Shown piece by piece: positions 55,080-63,276 of a stretch of 64,000 bases of DNA (its first letter is position 1; every line of letters begins with the position of its first letter). Source of the stretch: Enterococcus mundtii (GTDB taxonomy: Bacteria > Bacillota > Bacilli > Lactobacillales > Enterococcaceae); contig NZ_AP019810.1 in NCBI RefSeq assembly GCF_013394305.1, positions 2,881,001 through 2,945,000 of the forward strand, read 5' to 3'. The notes under the pieces were generated by a model. The model worked only from the letters and a program-made list of their open reading frames with translations. It ran no database searches and was not told where the DNA came from. The translations under genes and the position numbers were made by a program.

Positions 55080-55646
55080 ATGACAAGAACTATTGGTTAT
55101 ATACGCACAAGTAAAAACACACAAGACCTAGGATTGGAAGTGCAAAGAAAAGCATTAGAACGATTTGAGCCAGATGAATTATTTTCTGAACAAATCAGTG
55201 GGCGAAAAGAAAATCGAACAGAACTAGAGAAAGCGTTGAATTGCTTGGAAAAAGGTGACACTTTACTTATTTACAATTTATCAAGGTTGAGTCGTTCCTC
55301 GAAACAATTAGTAAATTTAATGTCTGAGCTTAATCAAAAAGGGATTCACTTAAAGAGTGTCCAAGAAGCAATTGATACTTCATCAGCAACTGGCAGACTA
55401 TTTTACACGGTGTTAGCAGCAATAGCTGAGTTTGAAGCGGAGAGCATTAGCATACGAACAAAAGAAGCACTAGCAAACAGTGATAAGCCATTGGGGAGAC
55501 CACCAATAAAAGAAAGTAAGCGTAAAAAAATCGTTGTTTTATATAAGGGAAATCATCTATCTTTAAAAGAAATTGCAGAAAAATGTGGGGTATCCGAAAA
55601 AACTGTTTATAATATTGCTAAAAAAGAAGGTCTTTCAAGAAAATGA
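55080..55646 (+). CDS. Small serine recombinase (resolvase/invertase)
   Basis: The 188-residue protein has a catalytic N-terminal domain with GYIRTSKNTQD (S11), DELFSEQISGRKENRTEL, LLIYNLSRLSRSSKQL and FEAESISIRTKEAL, and a C-terminal helix-turn-helix (SLKEIAEKCGVSEKTVYNIA). The length is typical for resolvases and invertases. SD AAAGGAGGAA precedes ATG. It could resolve replicated copies of the element or invert a segment. Confidence 0.93.
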   Translation: MTRTIGYIRTSKNTQDLGLEVQRKALERFEPDELFSEQISGRKENRTELEKALNCLEKGDTLLIYNLSRLSRSSKQLVNLMSELNQKGIHLKSVQEAIDTSSATGRLFYTVLAAIAEFEAESISIRTKEALANSDKPLGRPPIKESKRKKIVVLYKGNHLSLKEIAEKCGVSEKTVYNIAKKEGLSRK

Positions 55647-55758
55647 GACTTGATAAATTATCAATCTAAGGGTAACATTATTAGAGGGAAGCAAGGTTTT
55701 ACCGGCAATAATTCAACGTTTTTTACCGATACTAAATTAAAAAAATAATTTACATAAA

Positions 55759-55803
55759 GAAGACGATTGTATCAACATTTTTGAAGTTGATTCGATGGTC
55801 TTA
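55759..55803 (+). terminator. Imperfect hairpin after the small serine recombinase
   Basis: AAGACGATTGTATCAAC and GTTGATTCGATGGTCTT pair with a few mismatches, followed by ATTTTGTT. It lies about 110 bp after the stop. Confidence 0.55.
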
Positions 55804-55864
55804 TTTTGTTGTGGCAAAAACGTTGATTTATTACCTCGCATGAGAGTGAGAAAGGATTGGTTTT

Positions 55865-56959
55865 GTGGGACTAAGTAAACGTGCAAAGATTGGTATAGGA
55901 ATAATAGGAGCAGTTTTAATTTCTAGCTGGGGAGTTTACACCTATGTTCAAAAACAAAAAGAATTGAAAAGAGAGCTAACAATTGAAGAAACAAGAGATT
56001 TAAGACCGTTTTCTGCAGTAGATAAAACTTATTCAAATGAAGAAGGTCAATTAGTGATGACATTTAAGTTTGAAAAAGATTACATTGATGAAAACAAACG
56101 ACAGAAAATGGAATATTATCTATACAATTCTCAAAATGATGAATTGACTAAGCTACCATTAGATTTAGAAGACAAAGTTGAATATACCATTGATTTAAAA
56201 GAAGCTATTCGACCAGAAATCATGAAATTCGTTAATACAGGAGATGGTCAATATCCGTATGACCCCTATAGATTTCAAGAATTGTTGAGGAACGAATTTG
56301 TGGACGAGCACCTTTATTGGATAGCTACTCCTAAAGATTATATAGAGAAATATACTATTGATAAATACAATAAGTTTGCAAAAGAAAATAGTTTTTTTAC
56401 CACTAGTTCTGATATTGCTTTTGAATTGGATTTAACAGAGCAAAACAAAGATTCGTATAGAGGCGGTTACTCAACAATCAGTGAATATGTTTCAAGTTTA
56501 ATTACGAATGACTTATCACCGCAAGATTTTGCCTATTTAGTAACAAAAGTGAGAGGAAATGTTCCAAGAAAAGTAGAAATTTTAAATGCAACTCCCTTTG
56601 AAGGTCAATATTCTGCAATATTAAAAAAGGGCTATTTCGCTAGAGGAAATTATGAATTTAGAAGAACAGGATATGTAGTCCCAGAAGATTTTGGCTTGCC
56701 AACATACAGTCCGATGAGTTTGTATATGCAAACGTATAGTGTTTCTGAAAGTGAAGAAGAAGCTTTAGCAGGAGATATATCAGAATGGAATCAACAAATT
56801 ATTGATGACAAAGAAAAGTATGAAAAAGAATCTGACTTGATATTCTTTGATAAAAAGATTCAAAAGTTAGGAAAAATTGAAAATGCTCTATTTACTTTTC
56901 GTATAAATGATGAATTAGGACAGTGGTTGGAAATTACAACCGATGATGCAGATGAATAG
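55865..56959 (+). CDS. Unrecognised membrane-anchored extracellular protein
   Basis: The 364-residue protein has an N-terminal transmembrane helix (about 8-27, IGIGIIGAVLISSWGVYTYV) and a long hydrophilic acidic extracellular part. No family was recognised. GTG 55865 is preceded by GAAAGGA. The next gene overlaps its end by 14 bp. Both are AT-rich and fit an accessory-element module, perhaps a surface or conjugation component. Confidence 0.7.
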   Translation: MGLSKRAKIGIGIIGAVLISSWGVYTYVQKQKELKRELTIEETRDLRPFSAVDKTYSNEEGQLVMTFKFEKDYIDENKRQKMEYYLYNSQNDELTKLPLDLEDKVEYTIDLKEAIRPEIMKFVNTGDGQYPYDPYRFQELLRNEFVDEHLYWIATPKDYIEKYTIDKYNKFAKENSFFTTSSDIAFELDLTEQNKDSYRGGYSTISEYVSSLITNDLSPQDFAYLVTKVRGNVPRKVEILNATPFEGQYSAILKKGYFARGNYEFRRTGYVVPEDFGLPTYSPMSLYMQTYSVSESEEEALAGDISEWNQQIIDDKEKYEKESDLIFFDKKIQKLGKIENALFTFRINDELGQWLEITTDDADE

Positions 56960-57188
56960 TTTGGCAACGAAAAAATATGTTATTCATAAAGTGAAAAGGA
57001 CTTTTTATAAAGCGAATGTAACGATTCCACAGTTGGTTGTAAACAGCATAGCCAATGAATTGTATAAAGAATTTGTCAAATGCTCAGAAAGTGAGCAACA
57101 ATCTTTGTTGGATTCTGGTGAACTAGTAAAATTACTTTGGGATAAACATGTAGTGACTAAAGAAAAAGAATTGTTAGAACAGATATGA
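56946..57188 (+). CDS. Small unrecognised protein coupled to the membrane-anchored protein
   Basis: The 80-residue hydrophilic protein (KKYVIHKVKRTFYKANVTIP near the start, acidic C-terminus) starts inside the 3' end of the preceding gene; ATG 56946 or ATG 56952 could serve. Overlap suggests translational coupling. Function unknown. Confidence 0.6.
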   Translation: MQMNSLATKKYVIHKVKRTFYKANVTIPQLVVNSIANELYKEFVKCSESEQQSLLDSGELVKLLWDKHVVTKEKELLEQI

Positions 57189-57284
57189 GTAAAATCATGT
57201 CTCTTTTTTTCTCGAAATCCATGTCAAAAACCACTTAAAAAATGACCCTTAAAAAACCCTTATTTATCAAGGGTTTTATGATTG

Positions 57285-57313
57285 TTGACAGAAATACAAG
57301 ATTACTGTTATAT
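57285..57313 (+). promoter_or_regulatory. Promoter of small RNA copy 1
   Basis: Consensus TTGACA (57285-57290), a 17-bp spacer and TTATAT (57308-57313). A 9-bp hairpin AAAACCCTT/AAGGGTTTT lies just upstream (57253-57277) and insulates it. Confidence 0.75.
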
Positions 57314-57319
57314 CAACGT

Positions 57320-57414
57320 TTTAAAGTATAATTTTTTGAAAAACACCTCTCAGATGAAGCGAAACTTTTTTTATGGGGAATTACCCACTAGAATGAATCT
57401 GAGAGGTGTTTTTT
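57320..57414 (+). ncRNA. Predicted structured small RNA, copy 1
   Basis: A promoter at 57285-57313 is followed by about 20 unpaired bases, then a long hairpin. The 16-bp outer stem is AAAACACCTCTCAGAT (57340-57355) with ATCTGAGAGGTGTTTT (57397-57412). Its 41-base loop contains an inner stem TGGG/CCCA around GAATTA. A T-run ends the RNA at about 57414, about 95 nt in total. A homologous inverted copy is at 60529-60622. Function unknown; a role in replication control of the neighbouring primase gene is a reasonable guess. Confidence 0.65.
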
Positions 57415-57650
57415 AGTACGTAGATATATTTGAAATTTAAATAAACATTGGTATATCAGCTTATTTAGACAGTTTATTCTTTCTAAGAAAGTATAGAAAT
57501 ATGGTGTGTTAATCAGGATGGCTTTTTGATTAAAATACACCAATTTTTTTCATTGTCCGATTGTGATAGATTTACTTTACTTCAGCATTAGATGATGGTA
57601 ATGTAAGGACCCATTTTTGATTAATATAATAATTTACGGAGGATAATTAA

Positions 57651-57920
57651 ATGAATTCAGAAAAATTAACAGAAGAGGAATTAACTGAAAAGCAAGAAAA
57701 AGTCAAATCTTGGTTACATGTTTTAGATAAAATCTATGGGGTAAAAATGACCGTTTTTTCTAAGGCAGTTGGTATCCACAATCAAAATCTACATAATTTT
57801 CGAAAAGGAAAACGTGGATTGACAGAAGAAAAAACAGTATTATTAGAGAAAGTAATCGTTTTAAAATACGGTAGATTACTAATGCTGGAGGATAGTGAAT
57901 ATGAAGTGTTATCTAAGTAA
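57651..57920 (+). CDS. Small HTH-type protein upstream of the primase
   Basis: The 89-residue protein has a helix-turn-helix-like middle (MTVFSKAVGIHNQNLHNFRK) and acidic ends. SD ACGGAGGAT precedes ATG. It overlaps the primase gene by 20 bp, so both are co-translated. It likely regulates replication of the element. Confidence 0.75.
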   Translation: MNSEKLTEEELTEKQEKVKSWLHVLDKIYGVKMTVFSKAVGIHNQNLHNFRKGKRGLTEEKTVLLEKVIVLKYGRLLMLEDSEYEVLSK

Positions 57921-59748
57921 TATTATTAATAAAGAAAAGCCCAATCCAATTACCATCCGCAAAATATCTAACACTATTATGAACACGTTAGTAGAGATTT
58001 CTATTCAGGATTTTGCAGAAGAACTAACTTTGAATGGTAAAACCGTTGTTTTAGCTGAATTAAAAGAGCCTAAGTTGTCTAAGTATACAGAGATTATTGG
58101 TCAAGAATTAATAATGCTCGATTTTGATAATAAAGATGAAAATAATTTGTATACATTGGAAGACTTGGAATCTGATTCGTTGATGCAGGAATATGCTTGT
58201 TTTATATATAAAACGTTTAGCGATAAAAATTCTAACGTAGATAAATTTCGTGTGGTTTTTCGATTAGATAGAGTGGTTATTTCTAATGAAGAAATTGAAC
58301 AAATATATCAAGAATTATTTAAAATATATCCTCAAGCAGACAGTAGTGTTGGGCAAACGAGTAGATTATTTTTCGGAAGCAATTCTGGATATGAAGTGAT
58401 TGATTGGGATAATCGTTTAGATACTGTTGCACTGTTACAGGCAGGGAATACAGAAGTCCCTGAGGTTGTAGAAACCGCAAGTGGTGAAATAATTGACGAA
58501 AATTTGCCAAATTATTTATTATTAAAGTTAGGTAGATACGATATTGTAAAAGATAAACTAGGGGATAATTACAGTGGGGTTTTTCCCGATGAATATAGTG
58601 CTGTCAATCATTTTTGCTCACTGGATTTACGAGAATTATTAGAATTGCCAGAAGATAACCCATTTATAGATATTCTACACGAAGAGGATAACCCTAGTGC
58701 AAGTATTTATTTTTCTGAAGCAACAGGAAGTTACTTTTATAAATGTTTCAGTGAGAATAACCAGATAACAACGGACATTAAGGGATTACTTTGTAAATTT
58801 CTGAGAAAAGACACTTTTGAAGTGATTCAACTGTTGACTTACATCACAAATTCAAAAATTACTATGGATTCTGACCTAGGTAAAATGAAATTGAATGCTA
58901 ACTTATTTAAAAAGGAATTGTTGAATGGGAAAATAGCGGAAAAATATCCTGAGCTATATTTTTATTTGAAGAAATACATACTTGAAATTCCTCTTGTGCT
59001 TGAATATATGTTTGATTACGTTTATGAGGATTCTGAGGGAGATTTGAAAATCCAAAATTATTATAGTATTGAAACGTTGACGAAAATGTTATCAAGAAGT
59101 TTGAATAAGAGAGTATCTATAAATAAAACAAAACGTATTCTTAATGTGATTGTAGTAACAGAAATTATTCAAAAAGTTCCGGAAGAATTGATTGCAGAAG
59201 AAATATACAACCGAGTGATTTTAGAACAAAAACAAGATGATAACAAAGTAAGAACCAGCAATATATATCAGCCAAACTTACTTGTAGAAGAGCATAAAGA
59301 TTATATGGGGGAAATTGGGAAGATTTTAAAACGTAACAATGTCACTATTGATAGTTTGGGTTATGAATTGATTTATCGATTGTTTGGGGAAGAAAAAGCA
59401 AATCGAGATTTTCCGCAATCTTATAAACCTTTGGTAAATAAAGGTTTGATAAAAATGAGTAGACAAGATACAAATCTAACAAATAAAAGTATTCAATTAG
59501 AAAAATCAATCGTAAAAATCTTGATGAAAGAGTTGGATTATAAAGGATATATGTTTGAAAAAGAACTCATATCTAAGTTGGCTAGAAATAAAAAGCAAAA
59601 GATAGCTAGTATTCGTCCACAGTATAATAAGGTTAGAGCAGATATTATAAATAAATATTCTTTAAAACGAACAAAATTAACTAAGGGATTACATCAAGAA
59701 TTAGGAGTAACAGAGCAATATTCTTCTAAGGTAATATTCTATAAGTAA
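57901..59748 (+). CDS. Archaeo-eukaryotic-primase-like replication protein
   Basis: The 615-residue protein has an N-terminal region with MLDFDNKDEN (D74, D76 as metal-binding DxD), DKFRVVFRLDRVVIS and QTSRLFFGSNSGYEVIDWD, which fits AEP-type primases of plasmids and integrative elements. The middle has a possible zinc-finger-like remnant (YFYKCFSENN). The C-terminal part (after about 330) is mixed and ends in basic helices; no helicase Walker A is visible. ATG 57901 follows GGAGG with nine-base spacing; GTG 57895 is too close. It is the likely initiator or primase of the element. Confidence 0.78.
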   Translation: MKCYLSNIINKEKPNPITIRKISNTIMNTLVEISIQDFAEELTLNGKTVVLAELKEPKLSKYTEIIGQELIMLDFDNKDENNLYTLEDLESDSLMQEYACFIYKTFSDKNSNVDKFRVVFRLDRVVISNEEIEQIYQELFKIYPQADSSVGQTSRLFFGSNSGYEVIDWDNRLDTVALLQAGNTEVPEVVETASGEIIDENLPNYLLLKLGRYDIVKDKLGDNYSGVFPDEYSAVNHFCSLDLRELLELPEDNPFIDILHEEDNPSASIYFSEATGSYFYKCFSENNQITTDIKGLLCKFLRKDTFEVIQLLTYITNSKITMDSDLGKMKLNANLFKKELLNGKIAEKYPELYFYLKKYILEIPLVLEYMFDYVYEDSEGDLKIQNYYSIETLTKMLSRSLNKRVSINKTKRILNVIVVTEIIQKVPEELIAEEIYNRVILEQKQDDNKVRTSNIYQPNLLVEEHKDYMGEIGKILKRNNVTIDSLGYELIYRLFGEEKANRDFPQSYKPLVNKGLIKMSRQDTNLTNKSIQLEKSIVKILMKELDYKGYMFEKELISKLARNKKQKIASIRPQYNKVRADIINKYSLKRTKLTKGLHQELGVTEQYSSKVIFYK

Positions 59749-59760
59749 TAAATGAAGTAT

Positions 59761-60041
59761 AAAAAGTGCGTATTGAAAGTAAGAAATTGATGATAAAAGG
59801 ATAGTAAATTCAAGGGTTATTTGAGGGTAGGCAAATATGATACTAGATAATATATCTTATGGAGGGTCATATTTACCTACCTTAAAATATCTGCCCTTTT
59901 TCTAGAAGAAAATGAATGAAAAATACACTTTTGATACGCACTTTTTATAAAAATCTCTAGGCTCATATTTACCTACCTTAATATTTTTGCCTTTTTTCTA
60001 GGAGGATTTGAATGAAAATACTACTTTTGATACGCACTTTT
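59761..60041. other. Origin-like array of direct and inverted repeats
   Basis: An 80-bp sequence (59866-59945) is repeated directly at 59962-60041 with an offset of 96 bp; both include TCATATTTACCTACCTTAA and TTTTGATACGCACTTTTT. To the left, GGTAGGCAAATATGA (59826-59840) and AAAAAGTGCGTATTGAAAGT (59761-59780) are inverted copies of these same two blocks. The layout directly after a primase gene suggests a replication origin or its control region. Confidence 0.7.
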
Positions 60042-60165
60042 TGTTATTGGAAATAAGCATGTCTCTAACTTGCTTACTTAATAGAGTATCTGGATAGGTT
60101 TAGTAAAATAGCGAAAATTTGCTTCCTAGAATTTTTAAATATAACAAAATAGTGATAATTCAGTA

Positions 60166-60390
60166 TTGTTTATTCTTTTGAGTGAATTGCCCAGAAACAT
60201 CATCATATCAATGGTTATATATTTTATTCTATATGGAATTTTCAGGTGGTTAAATAACGTATCGTTAATCCTGTCCAGCCTGTTTTTTCTTCTGATAGCT
60301 TTTAAAATCACTTCTGATAAAATTATACGAAAAATTTTAAAATCGCTTAGAACGCATTATAGGCAGCTTAAAATTGATTTTGGTATTTAA
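60166..60390 (+). CDS. Possible small membrane protein
   Basis: This 74-codon frame has two hydrophobic stretches (ISMVIYFILYGIFRWL and LILSSLFFLLIAFKI) and a basic tail. The front has only a TTG and no clear SD, so it could be a remnant or chance. It is kept as a weak call because of the membrane-like amino-acid pattern. Confidence 0.3.
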   Translation: MFILLSELPRNIIISMVIYFILYGIFRWLNNVSLILSSLFFLLIAFKITSDKIIRKILKSLRTHYRQLKIDFGI

Positions 60391-60528
60391 GAAGATGATT
60401 TGGAATTGGAAATTTCTATAAGGGCTTCTGAGGTTAGTATTTTAAATCGCAGGAACTTTAGATTTTGATAATTAGTTTAAAACGTTGGTACATCAACATT
60501 CAATATTATTTCTGGAAAATTAATATTA
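60391..60528. other. Non-coding stretch left of small RNA copy 2
   Basis: About 140 bp of AT-rich sequence. It contains AACGTTGGTACATCAACATT (60481-60500), a partial echo of the TATCAACGTT block at the small RNA starts. Confidence 0.35.
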
Positions 60529-60622
60529 AAAAACACCTCTCAGATAAAAGTTAGTGAGTAATTCCCCACATTTTTTTCTTCGTTGCATCTGAGAGGTGTT
60601 TTTTGAAAAATACATTGAAAAA
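60529..60622 (-). ncRNA. Predicted structured small RNA, copy 2 (inverted)
   Basis: On the minus strand TTGACA (60652-60657), a 17-bp spacer and TAACAT (60629-60634) lead into the same 16-bp outer stem AAAACACCTCTCAGAT/ATCTGAGAGGTGTTTT and a T-run. The loop has GTGGG/CTCAC around GAATTA in place of TGGG/CCCA, so a loop stem is kept although its sequence differs. It points inward, towards copy 1 and the replication gene. Confidence 0.65.
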
Positions 60623-60628
60623 TCGTTG

Positions 60629-60657
60629 ATGTTACAGTAAGTTTGTATTTTTGTCAA
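60629..60657 (-). promoter_or_regulatory. Promoter of small RNA copy 2
   Basis: TTGACA, 17 bp, TAACAT on the minus strand, at the same distance from the stem as in copy 1. Confidence 0.7.
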
Positions 60658-60762
60658 CAAGTATAAAACCCTTGATAAATAAGGTTTTTTTGAGGGTCAT
60701 TTTTTAAGTGATTTTTATCATAAAATTTGAGATAAAAAGAATCATAATTTTGAATAATCAAT

Positions 60763-61276
60763 TTAGATTAATTTCTTTAATTCGGTTCCAACCATTTTAG
60801 TGCTGATAAAATATTCTGGCGTTTGGCTACGATAAGGAGTATTTGCTAATACTTTCATAATAGTTGGTTGTAGATTTGTTTGAAAATCAATAGCTTCAGT
60901 AAAGAATTGAAAATGTTGAAGCATGTTATTGTTGATACTGAGAATTGAACGATTATTATTTGAAGAAATTTCCAATCTACCAGCTTTTAGAAAATACTTT
61001 TAATCTGAACAGGGAGTATATTACTATAACAAAATACTTCTTCAATTCCTACTTTATTCAAATCGTTTAAATCTTTTTTATTTTTAGCATTCATTTCAGC
61101 TAATACAATAGATGAAAAGGATTTGTCATTCACTATCGCCAAAATTTTTTTTGATTAAAAATAAAGTAGTTTGCGTGCCTAGAATAAAAAGAACGTTCTA
61201 AGTTAGGCGATTCATTTTGTGATTTTGGAAAAACTGAAAATAGAGGTAAGGCTTTTTTAGTCGGTATGAGATTCAT
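60763..61276 (-). pseudogene. Frameshifted gene, DUF6933-like
   Basis: ATG 61276 has a perfect SD (TTGGAGGAC). The frame reads NLIPTKKALPLFSVFPKSQ, then is lost at an A8 run near 61145-61152; adding one A restores it (LAIVNDKSFSSIVLAEMNAK). It is lost again at an A4 run near 61004; adding one A restores the rest (GRLEISSNNNRSILSINNNM to GTELKKLI). The full gene would encode about 170 residues. The start (IPTKKALPLF) and NNNRSIL remind me of DUF6933, but this is uncertain. Two single-base losses in A-runs make it a probable pseudogene. Confidence 0.7.
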
Positions 61277-61560
61277 AATGTCCTCCAAGTGCCTTTCTTT
61301 TATTATACCATATGAACTTCTGTTACAAATTGATTAAGATATACATATATGTTTAAACCAATATACCACCTTTTACTTCCTTATAAAAAATAACAAATAT
61401 CGAGATTTTTATATAAATAAGGTGAACGAGACTTGAAATGCTGACACGACAGTTAAACAAGTAGATTATTCTACTTATATTTTTCATTATTTTACTTGGT
61501 ATTAAAAGACTATCATAATATAATGAAAATGTAGGTTTTTCAATTAAGGGTGTGAGAATT

Positions 61561-62700
61561 GTGAGAAGAAATGATTCTGGAAAGGAGAAGAAATTAACTA
61601 AGCAACAGAAAAAAATACAAGATGCGTTTGATAATAAGCGTGAGGTAGAAGTTATTCCTGCAAAAATATCTGATTCGTATATCCAGAAGAAAAGAGTAGC
61701 TGCATATTGCAGGGTAAGCACGTATGCAGAATCCCAATCGGGGAGTTTCGAGCTACAAATACAATCGTATAAAGAGAAAATTAGGTTGAATCCTGAATGG
61801 AAACTAGTTGATATTTATGCGGATAGAGGAGCATCAGGAACCACTATCAAAAAAAGAGAACACTTTAATCGTATGTTAAATGATTGCCGATTAAATAAAA
61901 TTGATTTGATTATTGTGAAGAGTATTAGTCGATTCTCAAGAAATGTATTAGATTTTATTTCGATTTATAGAGAATTGAAAGCGTTATCTAATCCTGTGGG
62001 AGTATTTATTGAAGATTTGAATATAAATACTTTAGATACTACGAGTGAAACGTTGTTATTGATGTTGAGTGTAGTAGCACAAGCAGAAAGCGAACAGAAG
62101 AGTGAAGCTATTTCATGGTCTATTATTGAAAGATTTAAAAAAGGATTACCTATAATTCCCACGCATAACTTCTTAGGATTTACTAAGGATAGATTTGGAA
62201 AGATTGTTATTGAAGAATCAGAAGCTGAAATAGTTCGTTTCATCTATAAAAATTTTCTTGAAGGAGTTCGGGCTGTTGATATAGCGTGTCTTTTAAATGA
62301 AGCGAATATACCAACTGTAGCAGGCAATAACTGGAAATCTTCATCAATTTATCGTGTGTTAAGAAATGAGAAGTATTTTGGCTTAGTTATCATGCAAAAG
62401 ACTTTCACTGTAGATTGTTTTACTCATAAGAAAAAAGTCAACCGAGGTGAGAAACCAAAATATTTATTAAGAAATGGGTTGCCTGCTATTGTTTCTGAAG
62501 AAGATTGGAACTTGATACAAGAATTATTGCTAAATCCAAGAAAAGGATTTAAAAAGAAAACTGTCAAAAATATTGAAAAACCTAAAACTTTTGTTTCTAC
62601 TATTAAATCAGGTGTATTCAAGGGATTTATTGTGATTGATGTTACATGGTCAAAAGAGGAAGTTACTGAAGTATTGTCGAAAGGAGAAAATCAACAATGA
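61561..62700 (+). CDS. Large serine recombinase
   Basis: The 379-residue protein has a resolvase domain with AAYCRVSTYAES (S53), a recombinase domain (HNFLGFTKDRFGKIVIEESE, IYRVLRNEKYFG) and a shorter C-terminal part than usual for the family (typically 450-550 residues). The zinc ribbon and long coiled coil are not evident, so it may be a short subtype or need the partner encoded next. GTG 61561 is preferred over GTG 61552 for spacing from AAGGGTG. It probably integrates or excises the element. Confidence 0.9.
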   Translation: MRRNDSGKEKKLTKQQKKIQDAFDNKREVEVIPAKISDSYIQKKRVAAYCRVSTYAESQSGSFELQIQSYKEKIRLNPEWKLVDIYADRGASGTTIKKREHFNRMLNDCRLNKIDLIIVKSISRFSRNVLDFISIYRELKALSNPVGVFIEDLNINTLDTTSETLLLMLSVVAQAESEQKSEAISWSIIERFKKGLPIIPTHNFLGFTKDRFGKIVIEESEAEIVRFIYKNFLEGVRAVDIACLLNEANIPTVAGNNWKSSSIYRVLRNEKYFGLVIMQKTFTVDCFTHKKKVNRGEKPKYLLRNGLPAIVSEEDWNLIQELLLNPRKGFKKKTVKNIEKPKTFVSTIKSGVFKGFIVIDVTWSKEEVTEVLSKGENQQ

Positions 62701-63122
62701 GCAAAATGAGTTTTGATGATTACAATTTTGAAGTGATTAGTGTAGAAACTACAGGGAATTATTTGTTGACTCTCAATAAAAATTCGTTGACATTTGATAA
62801 ATCAATCGCAGAAGCACTAGGTTATACAAGTCATGTAAAACCACTTTTAGATAGAGGAAATAAGGTATTTGCTATTCAAGCATGTAAAGCAAATTCTCTA
62901 AAGTCTATTCCGTTTTCAAAACCTGAAAGTCAACAAAAAGGAAGTATCAAGATGCAGTATGGTGCTATTAGAAATATTCTTAGGTCGCTCATGGGAGAGG
63001 AATGGAAAGAAAACACGAGATATCAACTTAAAGGAGATTTAATACCTGACAAAAAAGCAATGATTTTTGAATTAGAAAAATTTGAAGAATTATCGCCTTT
63101 CATTCCTAGGAATATAAAGTGA
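62697..63122 (+). CDS. Unrecognised protein coupled to the large serine recombinase
   Basis: The 141-residue protein starts in an ATGA overlap with the recombinase stop. It has VISVETTGNYLLTLNKNSLT and LGYTSHVKPLLDRGNKVFAI near the start and a basic middle region. Family unknown. Tight coupling suggests a recombination accessory protein that supplies what the shortened recombinase lacks; this is inference. Confidence 0.7.
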   Translation: MSKMSFDDYNFEVISVETTGNYLLTLNKNSLTFDKSIAEALGYTSHVKPLLDRGNKVFAIQACKANSLKSIPFSKPESQQKGSIKMQYGAIRNILRSLMGEEWKENTRYQLKGDLIPDKKAMIFELEKFEELSPFIPRNIK

Positions 63123-63216
63123 TAAATCTTCATAGTATTTGATAGAATAAGATATTTTTGAATATTATTGCGATGTTAAGAAAGTGCTTCTGCATTTAAT
63201 TAAGTGGAGGATTATT

Positions 63217-63252
63217 GTGATAAAATTATTCATACTAATATATTTAAAGTAG
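63217..63252 (+). CDS. Possible 11-residue leader peptide
   Basis: A strong SD (GTGGAGGAT) is followed at a good distance by GTG and eleven codons (MIKLFILIYLK) before TAG, 24 bp before the next gene. It could be a regulatory leader or a decayed start. Confidence 0.3.
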   Translation: MIKLFILIYLK

Positions 63253-63276
63253 TTTGAGTACGAAAGGATGACTTTT

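Larger units (their letters stand above)
57223..57415 (+). repeat. Inverted repeat pair, left copy (about 190 bp)
   Basis: This segment matches the reverse complement of about 60528-60716 along its entire length: the CACTTAAAAAATGACCCT block, the TTATTTATCAAGGGTTTTAT hairpin, the TTGACA promoter, and the AAAACACCTCTCAGAT/GGGGAATTAC body. The two copies enclose 3.1 kb with the replication module. Confidence 0.85.
60528..60716 (-). repeat. Inverted repeat pair, right copy
   Basis: Reverse-complement homologue of 57223-57415, with conserved order of hairpin, promoter, small RNA body and terminator. Confidence 0.85.

Noticed and set aside
59761..60041. CRISPR or transposon end for the 80-bp direct repeats
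   Set aside because: Only two copies with a 16-bp gap, with inverted sub-blocks; no cas genes or transposase adjacent.
57223..60716. The inverted repeats as ends of a composite transposon
   Set aside because: They are internal promoter-terminator units with conserved RNA structure, no transposase lies between them, and no target duplication was seen at their outer edges.
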